DNA from: Verrucomicrobiota bacterium
Lineage (GTDB): Bacteria; Verrucomicrobiota; Verrucomicrobiia; Chthoniobacterales; UBA10450
Assembly (NCBI GenBank): GCA_003218475.1
Contig: QHNR01000006.1
Span: forward strand, 1-51,609
Direction: 5' to 3'
DNA length: 51,609 nucleotides
In this document: piece by piece, positions 41,418 through 50,428 of the stretch
Layout: each line of letters opens with the position of its first letter
How positions within the stretch are numbered: position 1 is the stretch's first letter
Notes under the pieces: generated by a model
Told to the model about the DNA's origin: nothing
The model's input: the letters and a program-made list of their open reading frames with translations, nothing else
Database searches by the model: none
Made by a program: the position numbers and the translations under genes

Positions 41418-42814
41418 ACCACGCGCAGCTGAATGGAATCGATCATAGCGTGGCCCATGCGCACGTCGCTGATGATCACCATGCGATTACCGGGCGCAGC
41501 GAGTTTTTTCCCGCGCAGAAATTTCTCCGCTGACGCAATCGTCTTGTCCGGATCTCTGGTGAAATCGATGCGAACGGGAAATGTTCCCCAATAAAGTGCC
41601 AACTGCTGATAAACTTGTTCGCTTGGGGTGAACGCAAAGATCGGCGCACGCTGCGGACGCAAATTCGAAGCATAACGCGCCATCCTCCCGTGAACGGTAA
41701 AGACGACCAATTTCGAATCTTCCAGCGAGTTCGCCAGCGCGACGGCTGAAGCAACGGTCTTTTGCCGAATGTTTTCCAGCAGCGCATCTTTGGCATAATC
41801 TGCACCGCCGCTGCGCTCGATCCGCGTTGCCACTCGGTGGAGGACTTCAACGCATTCGACTGGATAGCGGCCAAGCGTTGTTTCTGCGCTGAGCATGAGA
41901 GCATCGGCTTGTTCGAAGACGGCGTTTGCCACGTCAGTGACCTCTGCGCGGGTGGGAAGTCGGTTTGTGATCATGGATTCTAGTAACTGGGTGGCAATTA
42001 TCACCGGTTTACCGAGGCGAATGCATTTCTTGACAATTCGGCGTTGAATAATCGGCAGTTCCTCCATTGGACATTCGATGCCCAAATCGCCGCGTGCGAC
42101 CATGATCACGTCAGCGCTTTCGATCATCTTGTCGATTGAGCGCACTGCCAATTGGTCCTCAATCTTTGCGACGATCTGCGCCTTACTCTTTTTCCTGGAC
42201 AGGAGTTGGCGCAGCTGTTCGATGTCGCTTTTCTCCCGCACGAAGCTCAAGGCCACAAAATCCACTCCCAGTTCCGTGCCAAGCGCAACATCGGCAATGT
42301 CCTTTTTAGTAAGCGGCGGCAGATTCACGTGAACCCGCGGCAGATTAATATGACGCCGCGAGCCGAGCACAGCAGGAGTCAATACTCTGGTGCGCACCCG
42401 ATCTTTCCCCTTTTCCAGTACGGTTAATTTGATCAAGCCGTTATCGACCAAAATCTTGTCGCCGACCGCAATGTCCTTCACAAATCCGGGGTAATTCACG
42501 TCGACCGAATATTGCTCTTTGTTTTTTGCGCCGCGCACAGTGAACTCCAGAATGTCGCCTGGTTTTAGATACAGATCGGTCTCAAGGTCGCCGGTGCGAA
42601 TGGCGGGCCCTTGCGTATCAAGCAGAACCGCGATGGGGCGGCCGGCTGCCTCCGCGAGCTTGCGAATGCGTGGCACAATTTCGCGGACCCACTCATGGGT
42701 CGCGTGACTCATGTTCAGTCGGAAGAGGTCAGCCCCTTGCTGAATTAACCTTCGCAGTGCCTCTGTCTTTTCTGTGGCCGGCCCGAGCGTGCAAATGATT
42801 TTGGTTTTGCGCAC
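41411..42814 (-). CDS. pyk: Pyruvate kinase
   Basis: The 467-residue protein has the pyruvate kinase order: KIICTLGPATEK (4-15), LFRLNMSHATHEW, VLLDTQGPAIRTGD, VAKIEDQL (active-site Lys), VARGDLGIECP, PVIIATQLLESM and TRAEVTDVANAVFEQADALM. It makes pyruvate and ATP from phosphoenolpyruvate and ADP. At the site corresponding to the 'TKGPEIR' block, where Glu (K+-dependent) or Lys (K+-independent) is usual, this protein has Gln-Gly-Pro-Ala, lacking both. It is convergent with the sigma factor gene. Confidence 0.95.
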   Translation of the reverse strand: MRKTKIICTLGPATEKTEALRRLIQQGADLFRLNMSHATHEWVREIVPRIRKLAEAAGRPIAVLLDTQGPAIRTGDLETDLYLKPGDILEFTVRGAKNKEQYSVDVNYPGFVKDIAVGDKILVDNGLIKLTVLEKGKDRVRTRVLTPAVLGSRRHINLPRVHVNLPPLTKKDIADVALGTELGVDFVALSFVREKSDIEQLRQLLSRKKSKAQIVAKIEDQLAVRSIDKMIESADVIMVARGDLGIECPMEELPIIQRRIVKKCIRLGKPVIIATQLLESMITNRLPTRAEVTDVANAVFEQADALMLSAETTLGRYPVECVEVLHRVATRIERSGGADYAKDALLENIRQKTVASAVALANSLEDSKLVVFTVHGRMARYASNLRPQRAPIFAFTPSEQVYQQLALYWGTFPVRIDFTRDPDKTIASAEKFLRGKKLAAPGNRMVIISDVRMGHAMIDSIQLRVVK

Positions 42815-42840
42815 GAATCAAAAGAATTGAATTCCATTAA

Positions 42841-42963
42841 CACTGGGCTTCAGCCCAGTGCAAATCTGGAAAATCCAATTTAGCCGTCCAAGGGCTTCTC
42901 TTCCCGAGCGGTTAACACGGCTTCATCAGTGTGATCTTATTCCCACCGGGCTGAAGCCACGGT
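42841..42963. repeat. Inverted repeat with GGGCTTCAGCCC hairpins
   Basis: 42841-42860 is a hairpin (CACTGGGCT / AGCCCAGTG). An inverted, slightly diverged copy lies at 42944-42963 (CACCGGGCTGAAGCC). Together they bracket about 80 bases upstream of the pyruvate kinase start. This stretch of about 215 bases holds no gene. Confidence 0.75.
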
Positions 42964-43030
42964 CTCGAGAATCTTCCACGAAGATGCGCTACGCCGTTCG
43001 AACCGTGCCGCGTCGCGCAGCAGGCTCTTT

Positions 43031-43546
43031 TTATTTCAGCTTGCTTTGGGTCTGCTTGGCAAGGTCAAGATGCTCTTGAACCATCTTGGCAGTGTCGTCC
43101 GCAAACTTTTTCACGTCGGGATCACCGCCGCTTTTTGCTTCTTCCTGGAACTCGGCGAGGTCCTTTTCGTGATCCTTGACCATCGCATCCATGTAAGCTT
43201 TATCCGAAGTCCAGCCTACGGTTGGCTCTTTCGTCGGCAATTTTGCCTTCTTTTGCGCCGCAATCTTTTTCAACTCATCGTTGGCCTTACTGTGATCGGC
43301 GACCATTCGTTTGCCGAATGATTTCACGTCTTCGCTTTGGCCCTTCTCGTCAGCCAATTTTCCCATCGCGACTTCCATCATTCCGCCCTTCGCGGCTTTC
43401 TTCATGAACATCTTGTCCTTTACGCTTAATCCGGAACTCCCGCCGGCTGGAGTGTCTTGCGCTGCGGCTACTCCGGCTACGCTGAGCGCCGCGATTATTA
43501 GCGGAAGAATGCAAAACTTCGAGATAACTGTCATTTTGATTTTCAT
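43031..43546 (-). CDS. DUF4142 domain-containing secreted protein
   Basis: From the ATG at 43544-43546, the 171-residue product has a signal peptide (to about GVAAAQ) and a DUF4142 four-helix (ferritin-like) domain: DKMFMKKAAKGGMMEVAMGK, VKSFGKRMVADHSKANDELK, MDAMVKDHEKDLAEFQEEAK and VKKFADDTAKMVQEHLDLAK. The family is secreted and its role is unknown. It is monocistronic on the minus strand. Confidence 0.92.
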   Translation of the reverse strand: MKIKMTVISKFCILPLIIAALSVAGVAAAQDTPAGGSSGLSVKDKMFMKKAAKGGMMEVAMGKLADEKGQSEDVKSFGKRMVADHSKANDELKKIAAQKKAKLPTKEPTVGWTSDKAYMDAMVKDHEKDLAEFQEEAKSGGDPDVKKFADDTAKMVQEHLDLAKQTQSKLK

Positions 43547-43736
43547 GGCTTTTGTAAGATTGAAACACACCGGAACACCCGGGCAATTAAGAAATCGAAA
43601 ACTGGCGGCTCGTTGGACGCGAATGAATTTCGGTTTGCTGATTTTTAATTGCCCTTATGTGCTGTCGCGATCGATGGTTGCACCCAGCCGGCCCGGCATG
43701 CGGTAGCTGAGCGAAGGCAGAATTTCGGAAAACCGG

Positions 43737-45152
43737 TCAGGGCCCGGGAACATTCCGGGCATACGAGCTCTCCACGCGTTTCGCGACGTCCTTGTAGCCG
43801 TAGTCAACTTCATAAATCTGTTTCATACAGGCGACCGATTTTTCCTGTTCACCCATTCGCTCGTAAACGAGGCCGAGATTGTACACCATCTCCTTCTTCG
43901 TAGCGTCCATCGATAAAATTTCCTTCGAGGCTTCCTCGAGTTGTTTGACCGCAAGATCCAACATCTCAAGTTCGCGATAGCAGCAGCCAAGCAGGTTCAT
44001 GGCTTTCAAACGAGCATATGGATTTTGGCGCGCTCGCTGCAACTCGGGCAGGGCATCCCGGAAACGGCCGGCATTGAAAAGGTTTTCTCCTAATTCAAAG
44101 CGAAGCTGGAGATCTGTGGGATTCCGTGCGACGCGCTCTTGCGCATGGGCGATGACGATTTCTGCAAGCTTCGCTTTGGCGGCCTTTAATTCTTCAGACC
44201 TTGTCGCATACAATTCGGTTGCTGCGTCATGCGTAGAAAGAAACTCCTCATGAGCAGCAATCTCCCGCTCGAGGCATTTCATTTTCAAATCCGAAGCCTT
44301 TCGAACCAATCCGGTGTCCGCGCCTGTGGTCAGATCTGCAGCATACTCATACCAGCCAATGGCTGCCTCGAAATCTTCCTTTTGCTCGTTCAATCCGCCC
44401 AGGCGCCGCGCGAGATCGACGTTTGCCGGTTCCGCCTGGTGAAGCGCGTAAGCTTCGGCAATCTGTTGATCGAGCGATTCGCCGGTCAAGTGCATCCGGC
44501 TTTGTTGTTCGAGTGAAATCGCTACCTCTTTGTCTTTGATGAGGTCCCGGTAACTTTCAGCCTGCGTCCAGCCGCCCCTTTTCATGGACCCACGTGCCGA
44601 AGCGTCTTTGCCCAGACGAAGCGCTTCAGCATCAAGCGGATTTATCGCAGTGATTCGGTTATAGATTTCCACCTCCTGCTCGTGGTCTCCCTGTTGGCGA
44701 TACAAGCGCCCAAGCTCGTGCAGGACCTTCACGTCACGGGGATTTTCTTCGAGCAACGTTTGCAGCGCGAACACCGCGGTTTCCGGCGAGCCAGCCGCCA
44801 GTGCGGCATCTTTCAAAGCCAGATTTGCCTGCCGATTGTAAGGCTCATCTTCCAAGACTCTCTCCAATATCTCAACTGCGCGCTGCGGGTGCTTCTTAAT
44901 TTCGCGTTGCGCTTTCATCACCCCGATCGGGGCAGTCGAGATGTTAAAAAAACTCTTTTTTGCCGACTTGCTTCTCGTTACCTCAGCCCGCCGTAGCAAT
45001 TGACGTCCGGTGAGAAATTGTGGCTCCTGTTTGAGAATCTCCTGCAAGAGCGAAATTGCGTAGCCGAAATTGCGCAATTCGATGGCAGCGACTGCCTTGA
45101 GCCAAAGCGCTCGTAGCGCTTCGCTTAATTCCTTCTCGGTTTTAACCGTCAT
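43737..45152 (-). CDS. Tetratricopeptide-repeat protein
   Basis: The 471-residue protein, from the ATG at 45150-45152, is almost wholly TPR. Examples are NFGYAISLLQEILKQEPQFL, AVEILERVLEDEPYNRQANL, GSPETAVFALQTLLEENPRD and EMVYNLGLVYERMGEQEKSV. The middle (about 190-320) is a longer coiled stretch (REIAAHEEFLSTHDAATEL). No signal peptide is seen, so it is probably cytosolic. It is divergent from the radical-SAM gene. Function unknown. Confidence 0.85.
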   Translation of the reverse strand: MTVKTEKELSEALRALWLKAVAAIELRNFGYAISLLQEILKQEPQFLTGRQLLRRAEVTRSKSAKKSFFNISTAPIGVMKAQREIKKHPQRAVEILERVLEDEPYNRQANLALKDAALAAGSPETAVFALQTLLEENPRDVKVLHELGRLYRQQGDHEQEVEIYNRITAINPLDAEALRLGKDASARGSMKRGGWTQAESYRDLIKDKEVAISLEQQSRMHLTGESLDQQIAEAYALHQAEPANVDLARRLGGLNEQKEDFEAAIGWYEYAADLTTGADTGLVRKASDLKMKCLEREIAAHEEFLSTHDAATELYATRSEELKAAKAKLAEIVIAHAQERVARNPTDLQLRFELGENLFNAGRFRDALPELQRARQNPYARLKAMNLLGCCYRELEMLDLAVKQLEEASKEILSMDATKKEMVYNLGLVYERMGEQEKSVACMKQIYEVDYGYKDVAKRVESSYARNVPGP

Positions 45153-45242
45153 ATTCGCGGGATAGCTTATCACAAAAACGCCACTGATGCGTCAGCACCG
45201 GATGGCGCTTCGCGCTGAGATGAATAAGTTAATCGAGCTATC

Positions 45243-46312
45243 ATGCGCATCTTCAATGGTAAGGTGAATGACCGCTCAGGCCCGGATGAGCTAAACGGCG
45301 GCGGGCGCTTTGTCATGTCGCGCAAAGACTTTGTTCCTGCGTATGTGAGAGCGTTTAAGGACGGCGTCCTTCAGGAACGCGCCGAGCAAGCGATCGAATC
45401 CCTGCGGTCATGTTGCGTTTGTCCGCGCGACTGCGAGATCGACCGCTTCAACAACAAGATCGGCGTGTGCAAGAGCGGACGCCTGGCGCGCGTGGCCAGC
45501 GCCTTTCCGCATTTCGGCGAGGAAGATTGCCTGCGCGGTTGGAACGGCTCAGGCACGATTTTTTTCGGCTGGTGCAATCTGCGCTGCGTGTTTTGTCAAA
45601 ACTTCGAGACCAGCCAGTTCGGTGAAGGCGCAGAAGTAACCGCAGCAGAGCTTGCACAAATCATGCTCGATTTGCAAAAGACCGGCTGCCACAACATCAA
45701 CTTCGTGACGCCGGAGCACGTGGTGCCGCAGGTCTTGGAAGCGCTGGTAATCGCGGTCGAAGGCGGTTTGCGTCTCCACTCGTGTATAACACATCGGCTT
45801 ACGACAGCCTGGAAAGTATTCAGTGGATGGACGGAATTGTGGACATCTACATGCCGGATTTCAAACTCTGGGACGCCGAGCATTGCCGAAAATATCTTGT
45901 CGCCAGCGATTACGCCGAAGCCGCGCGCGCAGTGATTGCAGCCATGCACGCGCAAGTCGGCGAGTTAAAAGTGGACGAGAACGGTCTGGCATTGCGCGGC
46001 GTCGTCGTTAGGCATCTGGTCATGCCTGGTCTTCTCGACGACACTCGCGAGATCATGCGTTGGATCGCCGAGAACATGTCGCGCGACACCTACGTCAACG
46101 TGATGGATCAATATTATCCCGCGCACAAAGCCGAAACCGAACTGCGCTTCGGCGAAATCAACCGGGGAATTTCTGCCGACGAATTCTGTTCTGCACTCGA
46201 GCACGCTCGCGCCGCTGGCCTCTGGCGCTTCGACACCCGCTGGCGCCGCGTGATTCCCCACGGCTCTCCAGTCTGGTTGCCGCATATGCAAAGGCTGGCG
46301 AATTCAGCCTAA
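45243..46312 (+). pseudogene. Radical-SAM protein (PflX/PflA-like), single-base frameshift
   Basis: Two overlapping frames make one radical-SAM protein. The first (45243-45935) has an N-terminal cysteine cluster (CCVCPRDCEIDRF...C) and the SAM motif CNLRCVFC. The second (45782-46312) continues VYNTSAYDSLESIQWMDGIV, then DIYMPDFKLWD to the end. The joint is at 45771-45784: the frame reads CGTCTCCACTCGTG where CGTCTCCCACTCGTG would give RLPLVYN and keep one frame. So one C is missing from a run of Cs. Intact relatives are uncharacterised Fe-S enzymes of the pyruvate-formate-lyase activase type. A sequencing slip in a homopolymer is as likely as true inactivation. Confidence 0.85.
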
Positions 46313-48867
46313 AGCAGGTCCAACTGCGGTTTATCAGAGCTTTTCGCAGATTTTCTCCTGCGCCGCGGTTCGCCGACAGCGGTCGTTTCGATTGCGCTAT
46401 CCGGTTTCTCCAAACGCGCAAGAATCTCCTTCGCGCGATCGAGAATCTCTTTGGGCAAACCTGCCAGGCGCGCGACGTGGATGCCGTAGCTTTTGTCCGC
46501 ACCGCCTGGGATGATTTTGCGCAGGAAAATGATTTGCTCGTTCCACTCGCGCACCGCGACATTGAAATTGCAGATGCCAGGACGGTCCTCAGCGAGTTTG
46601 GTCAGCTCGTGGTAGTGCGTCGCGAATAGCGTTCGCGCTTTAATTTTGTCGTGGAGAAACTCGGCGACACTCCACGCGATCGATAATCCGTCGAAGGTGG
46701 ACGTGCCGCGGCCGATCTCATCGAGAATCACCAGGCTGCGTTCGGTGGCGTTGTTGATGATGTTTGAAGTCTCGTTCATCTCGACCATAAATGTTGATTG
46801 GCCGCGCGCGAGATCGTCGCTTGCACCTACGCGCGTGAAAATGCGATCGGCGAGTCCGATCTCCGCGCTCTCCGCGGGGACGAAGCTGCCTATCTGCGCC
46901 ATCAACACGATCAGCGCAACCTGTCGGATGTAAGTTGATTTCCCAGCCATGTTCGGTCCCGTGATAATCGCGAGCCGCGGATTTTCGCCATCGAGCGACG
47001 TATCATTCGGCACGAACTTCTCTTCTACCAGAGTTTGATCCAGAACGGGGTGTCGGCCATCCTTGATCACCAGGCGCAGCGTTTCGTTCAGAGTCGGCCG
47101 GCAATATCGGAAGAGACGCGCGGTTTCCGCGAACGCGCAGATCACGTCGAGGACGCCGATTGCCTCCGCAGTTTGCTGGATTGGCGCGAGCTCGCGTAAG
47201 GTTTCGTCGCGCAGTTTTTGAAAGAGCTGGTATTCGAGCTGGCGGGCGCGTTCGTCTGCGCCGAGGATTTTCGCCTCCATTTCCTTAAGTTCAGGCGTGA
47301 TGAATCGTTCGCCGCCTACGGTCGTTTGCTTGCGGGTGTAATGCGCAGGCACATTCGCAAGGTGCGATTTGGTCACTTCAATGAAATAACCGAACACGGA
47401 ATTGTAACGCACTTTGAGCGACTTGATTCCGGTGGCTGCAATCTCGCGCTCCTGTAGATGGCTGATCCAGTTTTTCCCTTCCCGCGACGCCTGCCGCAAC
47501 GCGTCAAGGTCTGCATCGTAACCGTCACGGAAAATGCCGCCTTCCTTCAGCGCGAACGGCGGATCATCGATAAGGGCTTTGGCCAGCTTGTCCGCCAGCG
47601 CCGGCATTTCATGGATCCCGTTTTGCAGGTTTTGCTGTAGCGGCAGGCGTGTCGGCTGCTCCGTTGAAGAATTTGCAGCCGACACGGCTGCCTCTACAGA
47701 ATTCTTCGACGAGGCCTCCATCCCAAAGCTGGCTCGCTCAATCAGCTCTTGTAGTTCTCGCTTCAATCTCGGGATTTCTTGCAGCGAAGTCTTCAGCGCG
47801 ACCAGATCACGCGCGTTGCCCGAAGCCTGGCTCAAACGCCCGGTAGCGCGTTCGATGTCGCGAATCGATTTCAAGTTGCCGCGAATAGCCGCGAGCAAGT
47901 CCGGCTCCTCGAGTAAATCGGCGATCATCTGTTGGCGACGTTGAAGCTCTGGCAGATTGCGCAGCGGTTGCAAAATCCAGGCGCGTAGTTTGCGTCCGCC
48001 CATCGGTGTGGCCGTCCGATCAAGCACTGCGAGCAGACTTGTGTCGCGCACACTGCGGGAATCCACTAGTTCGAGATGAGCCTGCGTGGCAGCATCGAGC
48101 AGGACGTAATCCGCAGGCGCATCGCTGCGCAGCGAGGTCAGATGATCGATCGTGCGCCGGAGCTGGTGTTTCAAGTAATGGACGATCGCGCCGGCAGCCG
48201 CTACGCCCTGAGGCATTTGGGCGCAGCCAAATCCGTCCAGCGATTTGACCTTGAAATGTTCGCACAACGTGAAGACTGCTTGCTCTGGCAGAAACGCATA
48301 GCTGTCGTAATCGAGCGCGTGATCGATTTCGCCGATCTGCTCCTTCTGTTCCGAGGTGATTAATAATTCGGCTGGCGAAACGCGCGCGACTTGGTCGAGC
48401 AACGATTGTCGATCTTGCAATTGAGTGATCCGAAACTCGCCCGTGCTGAGGTCCGCGTAAGCAAAGCCAAAAATGCCCGAATCTGCGTAGACGGCGCCGA
48501 TATAATTCGCGCGCTTCGCCTCGAGCAGATCGAGATCGCTGACCGTGCCCGCGCTAACAATCTGAGTAATGTCGCGTGAAACAATTTTTCCTGGTTGCGG
48601 CTCGCTGGTTTGATCGCAGATGGCCACGCGCCGTCCAGCCTTGATTAGCTTTGCGATGTAAGTTTGCGCTGCGTGATACGGCACCCCACACATAGGGACG
48701 CCGTTGCGCTTCGTCAGGGCGACGTTCAAGAGTCCGGACGCTTCCTTCGCGTCTTCGAAAAACAGCTCATAAAAATCGCCAAGGCGAAAGAGCAGGAGCG
48801 TGTCGGCCGGGATGCTGCCCCGCAGACGCCGGTACTGCTGCATCATTGGTGTGAGTGCGTCCCGCAT
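46309..48867 (-). CDS. mutS: DNA mismatch repair protein MutS
   Basis: The 852-residue protein has all MutS domains: mismatch-recognition N-terminus (MMQQYRRLRGSIPADTLLLF then RLGDFYELFFEDA), connector, lever and clamp, and the ATPase domain with Walker A GPNMAGKST, DEIGRGTST and the HYHELT switch. Residues about 390-411 (VEAAVSAANSSTEQPTRLPL and two more) are encoded by a 65-base palindrome, lying between two lever helices where length varies naturally. The frame is kept, so the protein is probably functional. Its 3' end overlaps the radical-SAM gene by 4 bases on the opposite strand; mutL is not in the window. Confidence 0.96.
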   Translation of the reverse strand: MRDALTPMMQQYRRLRGSIPADTLLLFRLGDFYELFFEDAKEASGLLNVALTKRNGVPMCGVPYHAAQTYIAKLIKAGRRVAICDQTSEPQPGKIVSRDITQIVSAGTVSDLDLLEAKRANYIGAVYADSGIFGFAYADLSTGEFRITQLQDRQSLLDQVARVSPAELLITSEQKEQIGEIDHALDYDSYAFLPEQAVFTLCEHFKVKSLDGFGCAQMPQGVAAAGAIVHYLKHQLRRTIDHLTSLRSDAPADYVLLDAATQAHLELVDSRSVRDTSLLAVLDRTATPMGGRKLRAWILQPLRNLPELQRRQQMIADLLEEPDLLAAIRGNLKSIRDIERATGRLSQASGNARDLVALKTSLQEIPRLKRELQELIERASFGMEASSKNSVEAAVSAANSSTEQPTRLPLQQNLQNGIHEMPALADKLAKALIDDPPFALKEGGIFRDGYDADLDALRQASREGKNWISHLQEREIAATGIKSLKVRYNSVFGYFIEVTKSHLANVPAHYTRKQTTVGGERFITPELKEMEAKILGADERARQLEYQLFQKLRDETLRELAPIQQTAEAIGVLDVICAFAETARLFRYCRPTLNETLRLVIKDGRHPVLDQTLVEEKFVPNDTSLDGENPRLAIITGPNMAGKSTYIRQVALIVLMAQIGSFVPAESAEIGLADRIFTRVGASDDLARGQSTFMVEMNETSNIINNATERSLVILDEIGRGTSTFDGLSIAWSVAEFLHDKIKARTLFATHYHELTKLAEDRPGICNFNVAVREWNEQIIFLRKIIPGGADKSYGIHVARLAGLPKEILDRAKEILARLEKPDSAIETTAVGEPRRRRKSAKSSDKPQLDLL
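47635..47699. repeat. 65-bp palindromic element, in frame inside mutS
   Basis: Arms 47635-47659 and 47675-47699, 25 bases each, match as reverse complements at 23 of 25 positions around a 15-base loop. They begin CTGTAGCGGCAGG and end CCTCTACAG. The element contributes about 22 codons without a stop. The motif CTGTAGCGGC also appears at 31811 and in related form (CTATAGCGGC) at the moaC 3' end (read on the minus strand). Confidence 0.85.
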
Positions 48868-49561
48868 TATTTCAGGATTAAATCACGCCACGCGAATTGC
48901 GAGTTTGGAATGGAGGATTAGCAAAAATTCCTTGCCCCTTGGAGAACGTTGGCCTCGAATCGACGCGGCTTTCATGCATTTGATGCTTGCTTCCTTTGTC
49001 AATCGGCTCTTCGTCTTTCCCATCATTCCCGCAACGCTCAACGTTCCTCGCGATTACCATGGTTGAAAAACGCAAACCCGAACGGCCGACCGCAGCTTTG
49101 GAGCGAATGGCTCAAGTCTGATGCGCAGGGAGTGTGCGAGCGCTCGGAAAAGCTTCAAAAGTGACGCCGAGCGAACTCACGCCCATGAGCCGGTCTTTAG
49201 ATAACGTTCAAAACTGCAAGCTTTAGCTTCAGATCGGAATGCGACTGCAGTTTCAATTCTCCAGGGGCCCGTGTTTCGATGTGTGGGAGCACTTTCCTCG
49301 ATTGTGCCCGATGAGCCGGGACTTGAGATCGCGGGTTATACCGCTGTAATGCAACTCATCATCCGTTTCGCTGACGAGTATGTAAACGTAATGGAAGCCT
49401 TTCATCGAATCGTCCCCTTTGCGAAACGATCATGGGTGAAGAAAGCTGGCCTGCCAAGCCGTAGTCTCGCAGTGCCTACACAGTGCGATCGCAGTTGGCC
49501 CGCCTACGCTTTGCTCCGGCGTGGCAGCCCTTCGCTCTCGCTGCGCTGCGAGCGAAGGCTG
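48868..49561. other. Gene-poor stretch upstream of mutS
   Basis: This roughly 700-base stretch holds no open frame that looks like protein on either strand. It ends in a segment rich in AGCGAAGG / CGCTCGCAG inverted motifs (about 49527-49561). It may be decayed accessory DNA next to the possible insertion site at 49562. Confidence 0.5.
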
Positions 49562-49590
49562 GAGGCGAGGGGAGTTGAACCCTCAAGCCA
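49562..49590 (-). other. RNA-gene 3'-end-like fragment, possible integration site
   Basis: Read on the minus strand this gives GAGGGTTCAACTCCCCTCGC then CTCC: a T-loop (TTCAACT) with flanking stem and a CGCCTCC acceptor-like end, as at the 3' end of a tmRNA or tRNA. No matching 5' half, D arm or anticodon arm is present upstream in that strand, so it is not a complete RNA gene. Such fragments are left where integrative elements insert into RNA genes. The stem has one mismatch. Confidence 0.4.
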
Positions 49591-49727
49591 CTCCTAGCAA
49601 AACGGTCATTTTGTTCCTCCGTATACAACTTCTATACAACAAAACCAAGAATCGGACGGCACATAGAATGCCTTCTTCGCAACCCTCAGATTGATCCCTG
49701 ACAAGCTGTCTCAAAAATCCTGATTTG

Positions 49728-49743
49728 CCTCGTATAATCGAGG
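49728..49743 (+). promoter_or_regulatory. Palindrome with embedded TATAAT, possible promoter
   Basis: CCTCG-TATAAT-CGAGG is a 16-base perfect inverted repeat with a consensus -10 box in its centre, about 97 bases before the small gene at 49840. No strong -35 box is visible at the usual distance. It could be an operator-overlapped promoter, or chance. Confidence 0.35.
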
Positions 49744-49839
49744 CTTGGAAGCGGAGTTACGCACAAATACGCACACAAAAAATCCTGCGTTCTATCCGGC
49801 ATTCCCAAAACTGAAACTGGAATTTCGTCTTTAGTAGTT

Positions 49840-50061
49840 ATGAAAACATTCATAATTGAACTCATTCCAGCGCAAGATGAGCCAAGCCAGAGCGAAGGCG
49901 TTTACCATGTCACCGTAGATGGCCATCCAGTCATCTGCTTGAGCGATTCGGAGGCAAACGCCGCTTTACCGTTCAATAATTCGCAACAGAGAACGCACCT
50001 GCTTCAGACACTCGACGCGGAAAGACTCGTGAAATTCAGAGAAGCTCTGGAGGGAGATTAA
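49840..50061 (+). CDS. Hypothetical small protein
   Basis: A 73-residue frame from ATG 49840: MKTFIIELIPAQDEPSQSEG, then YHVTVDGHPVICLSDSEANA and a helical C-terminus ending LEGD. No family is recognised; the alternating pattern near the start fits a small beta-alpha fold. It stands alone downstream of the palindromic promoter-like site. Composition is protein-like, but support is limited to that. Confidence 0.45.
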   Translation: MKTFIIELIPAQDEPSQSEGVYHVTVDGHPVICLSDSEANAALPFNNSQQRTHLLQTLDAERLVKFREALEGD

Positions 50062-50170
50062 TTCTCCTCTCCGACCACAGCGCAGGTCTTGCACCGGAGC
50101 CCTCTACAGTCGCGTATGTTTGGCGAAAATTCGGTTCGGAAACATATACTTGTCCTCTGCTTTCGGAACA

Positions 50171-50428
50171 TTATGCGAACTCTCGAAATACAACTGTCTG
50201 CGTGCTCATGTTTGGATGGGCTGTCTGAACTTGAACATAGCGAAGGTCCCTATTGTTAATCAAGGCTGCGACTCGATCCTTGTGCGCGTTTGCCATTCTA
50301 TGGCCGCAAATGATTCGATGCGCGTCCACAATCCAGATCGTTCGCCCATTGGAGTCAATCGCTGAGACGTAACCCAAACTCCAACCGCGTTTCTTGATAT
50401 TACGGGCGATTATCTCCCAGTCCTTCAT
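50171..50428 (-). CDS. Hypothetical small protein, MKDWEIIARN type
   Basis: The 85-residue product starts MKDWEIIARNIKKRGWSLGY, followed by VSAIDSNGRTIWIVDAHR, a pattern of small conserved bacterial proteins of unknown role. The C-terminal half may be diverged or altered. The ATG overlaps the stop of the upstream PH-like gene by 4 bases (ATGA), so the two are translationally coupled. Confidence 0.65.
   Translation of the reverse strand: MKDWEIIARNIKKRGWSLGYVSAIDSNGRTIWIVDAHRIICGHRMANAHKDRVAALINNRDLRYVQVQTAHPNMSTQTVVFREFA

Noticed and set aside
49271-49597. 108-residue frame ending in LEARGVEPSS
   Set aside because: The end is a translation of the RNA-gene-like fragment, and the rest shows no protein features.
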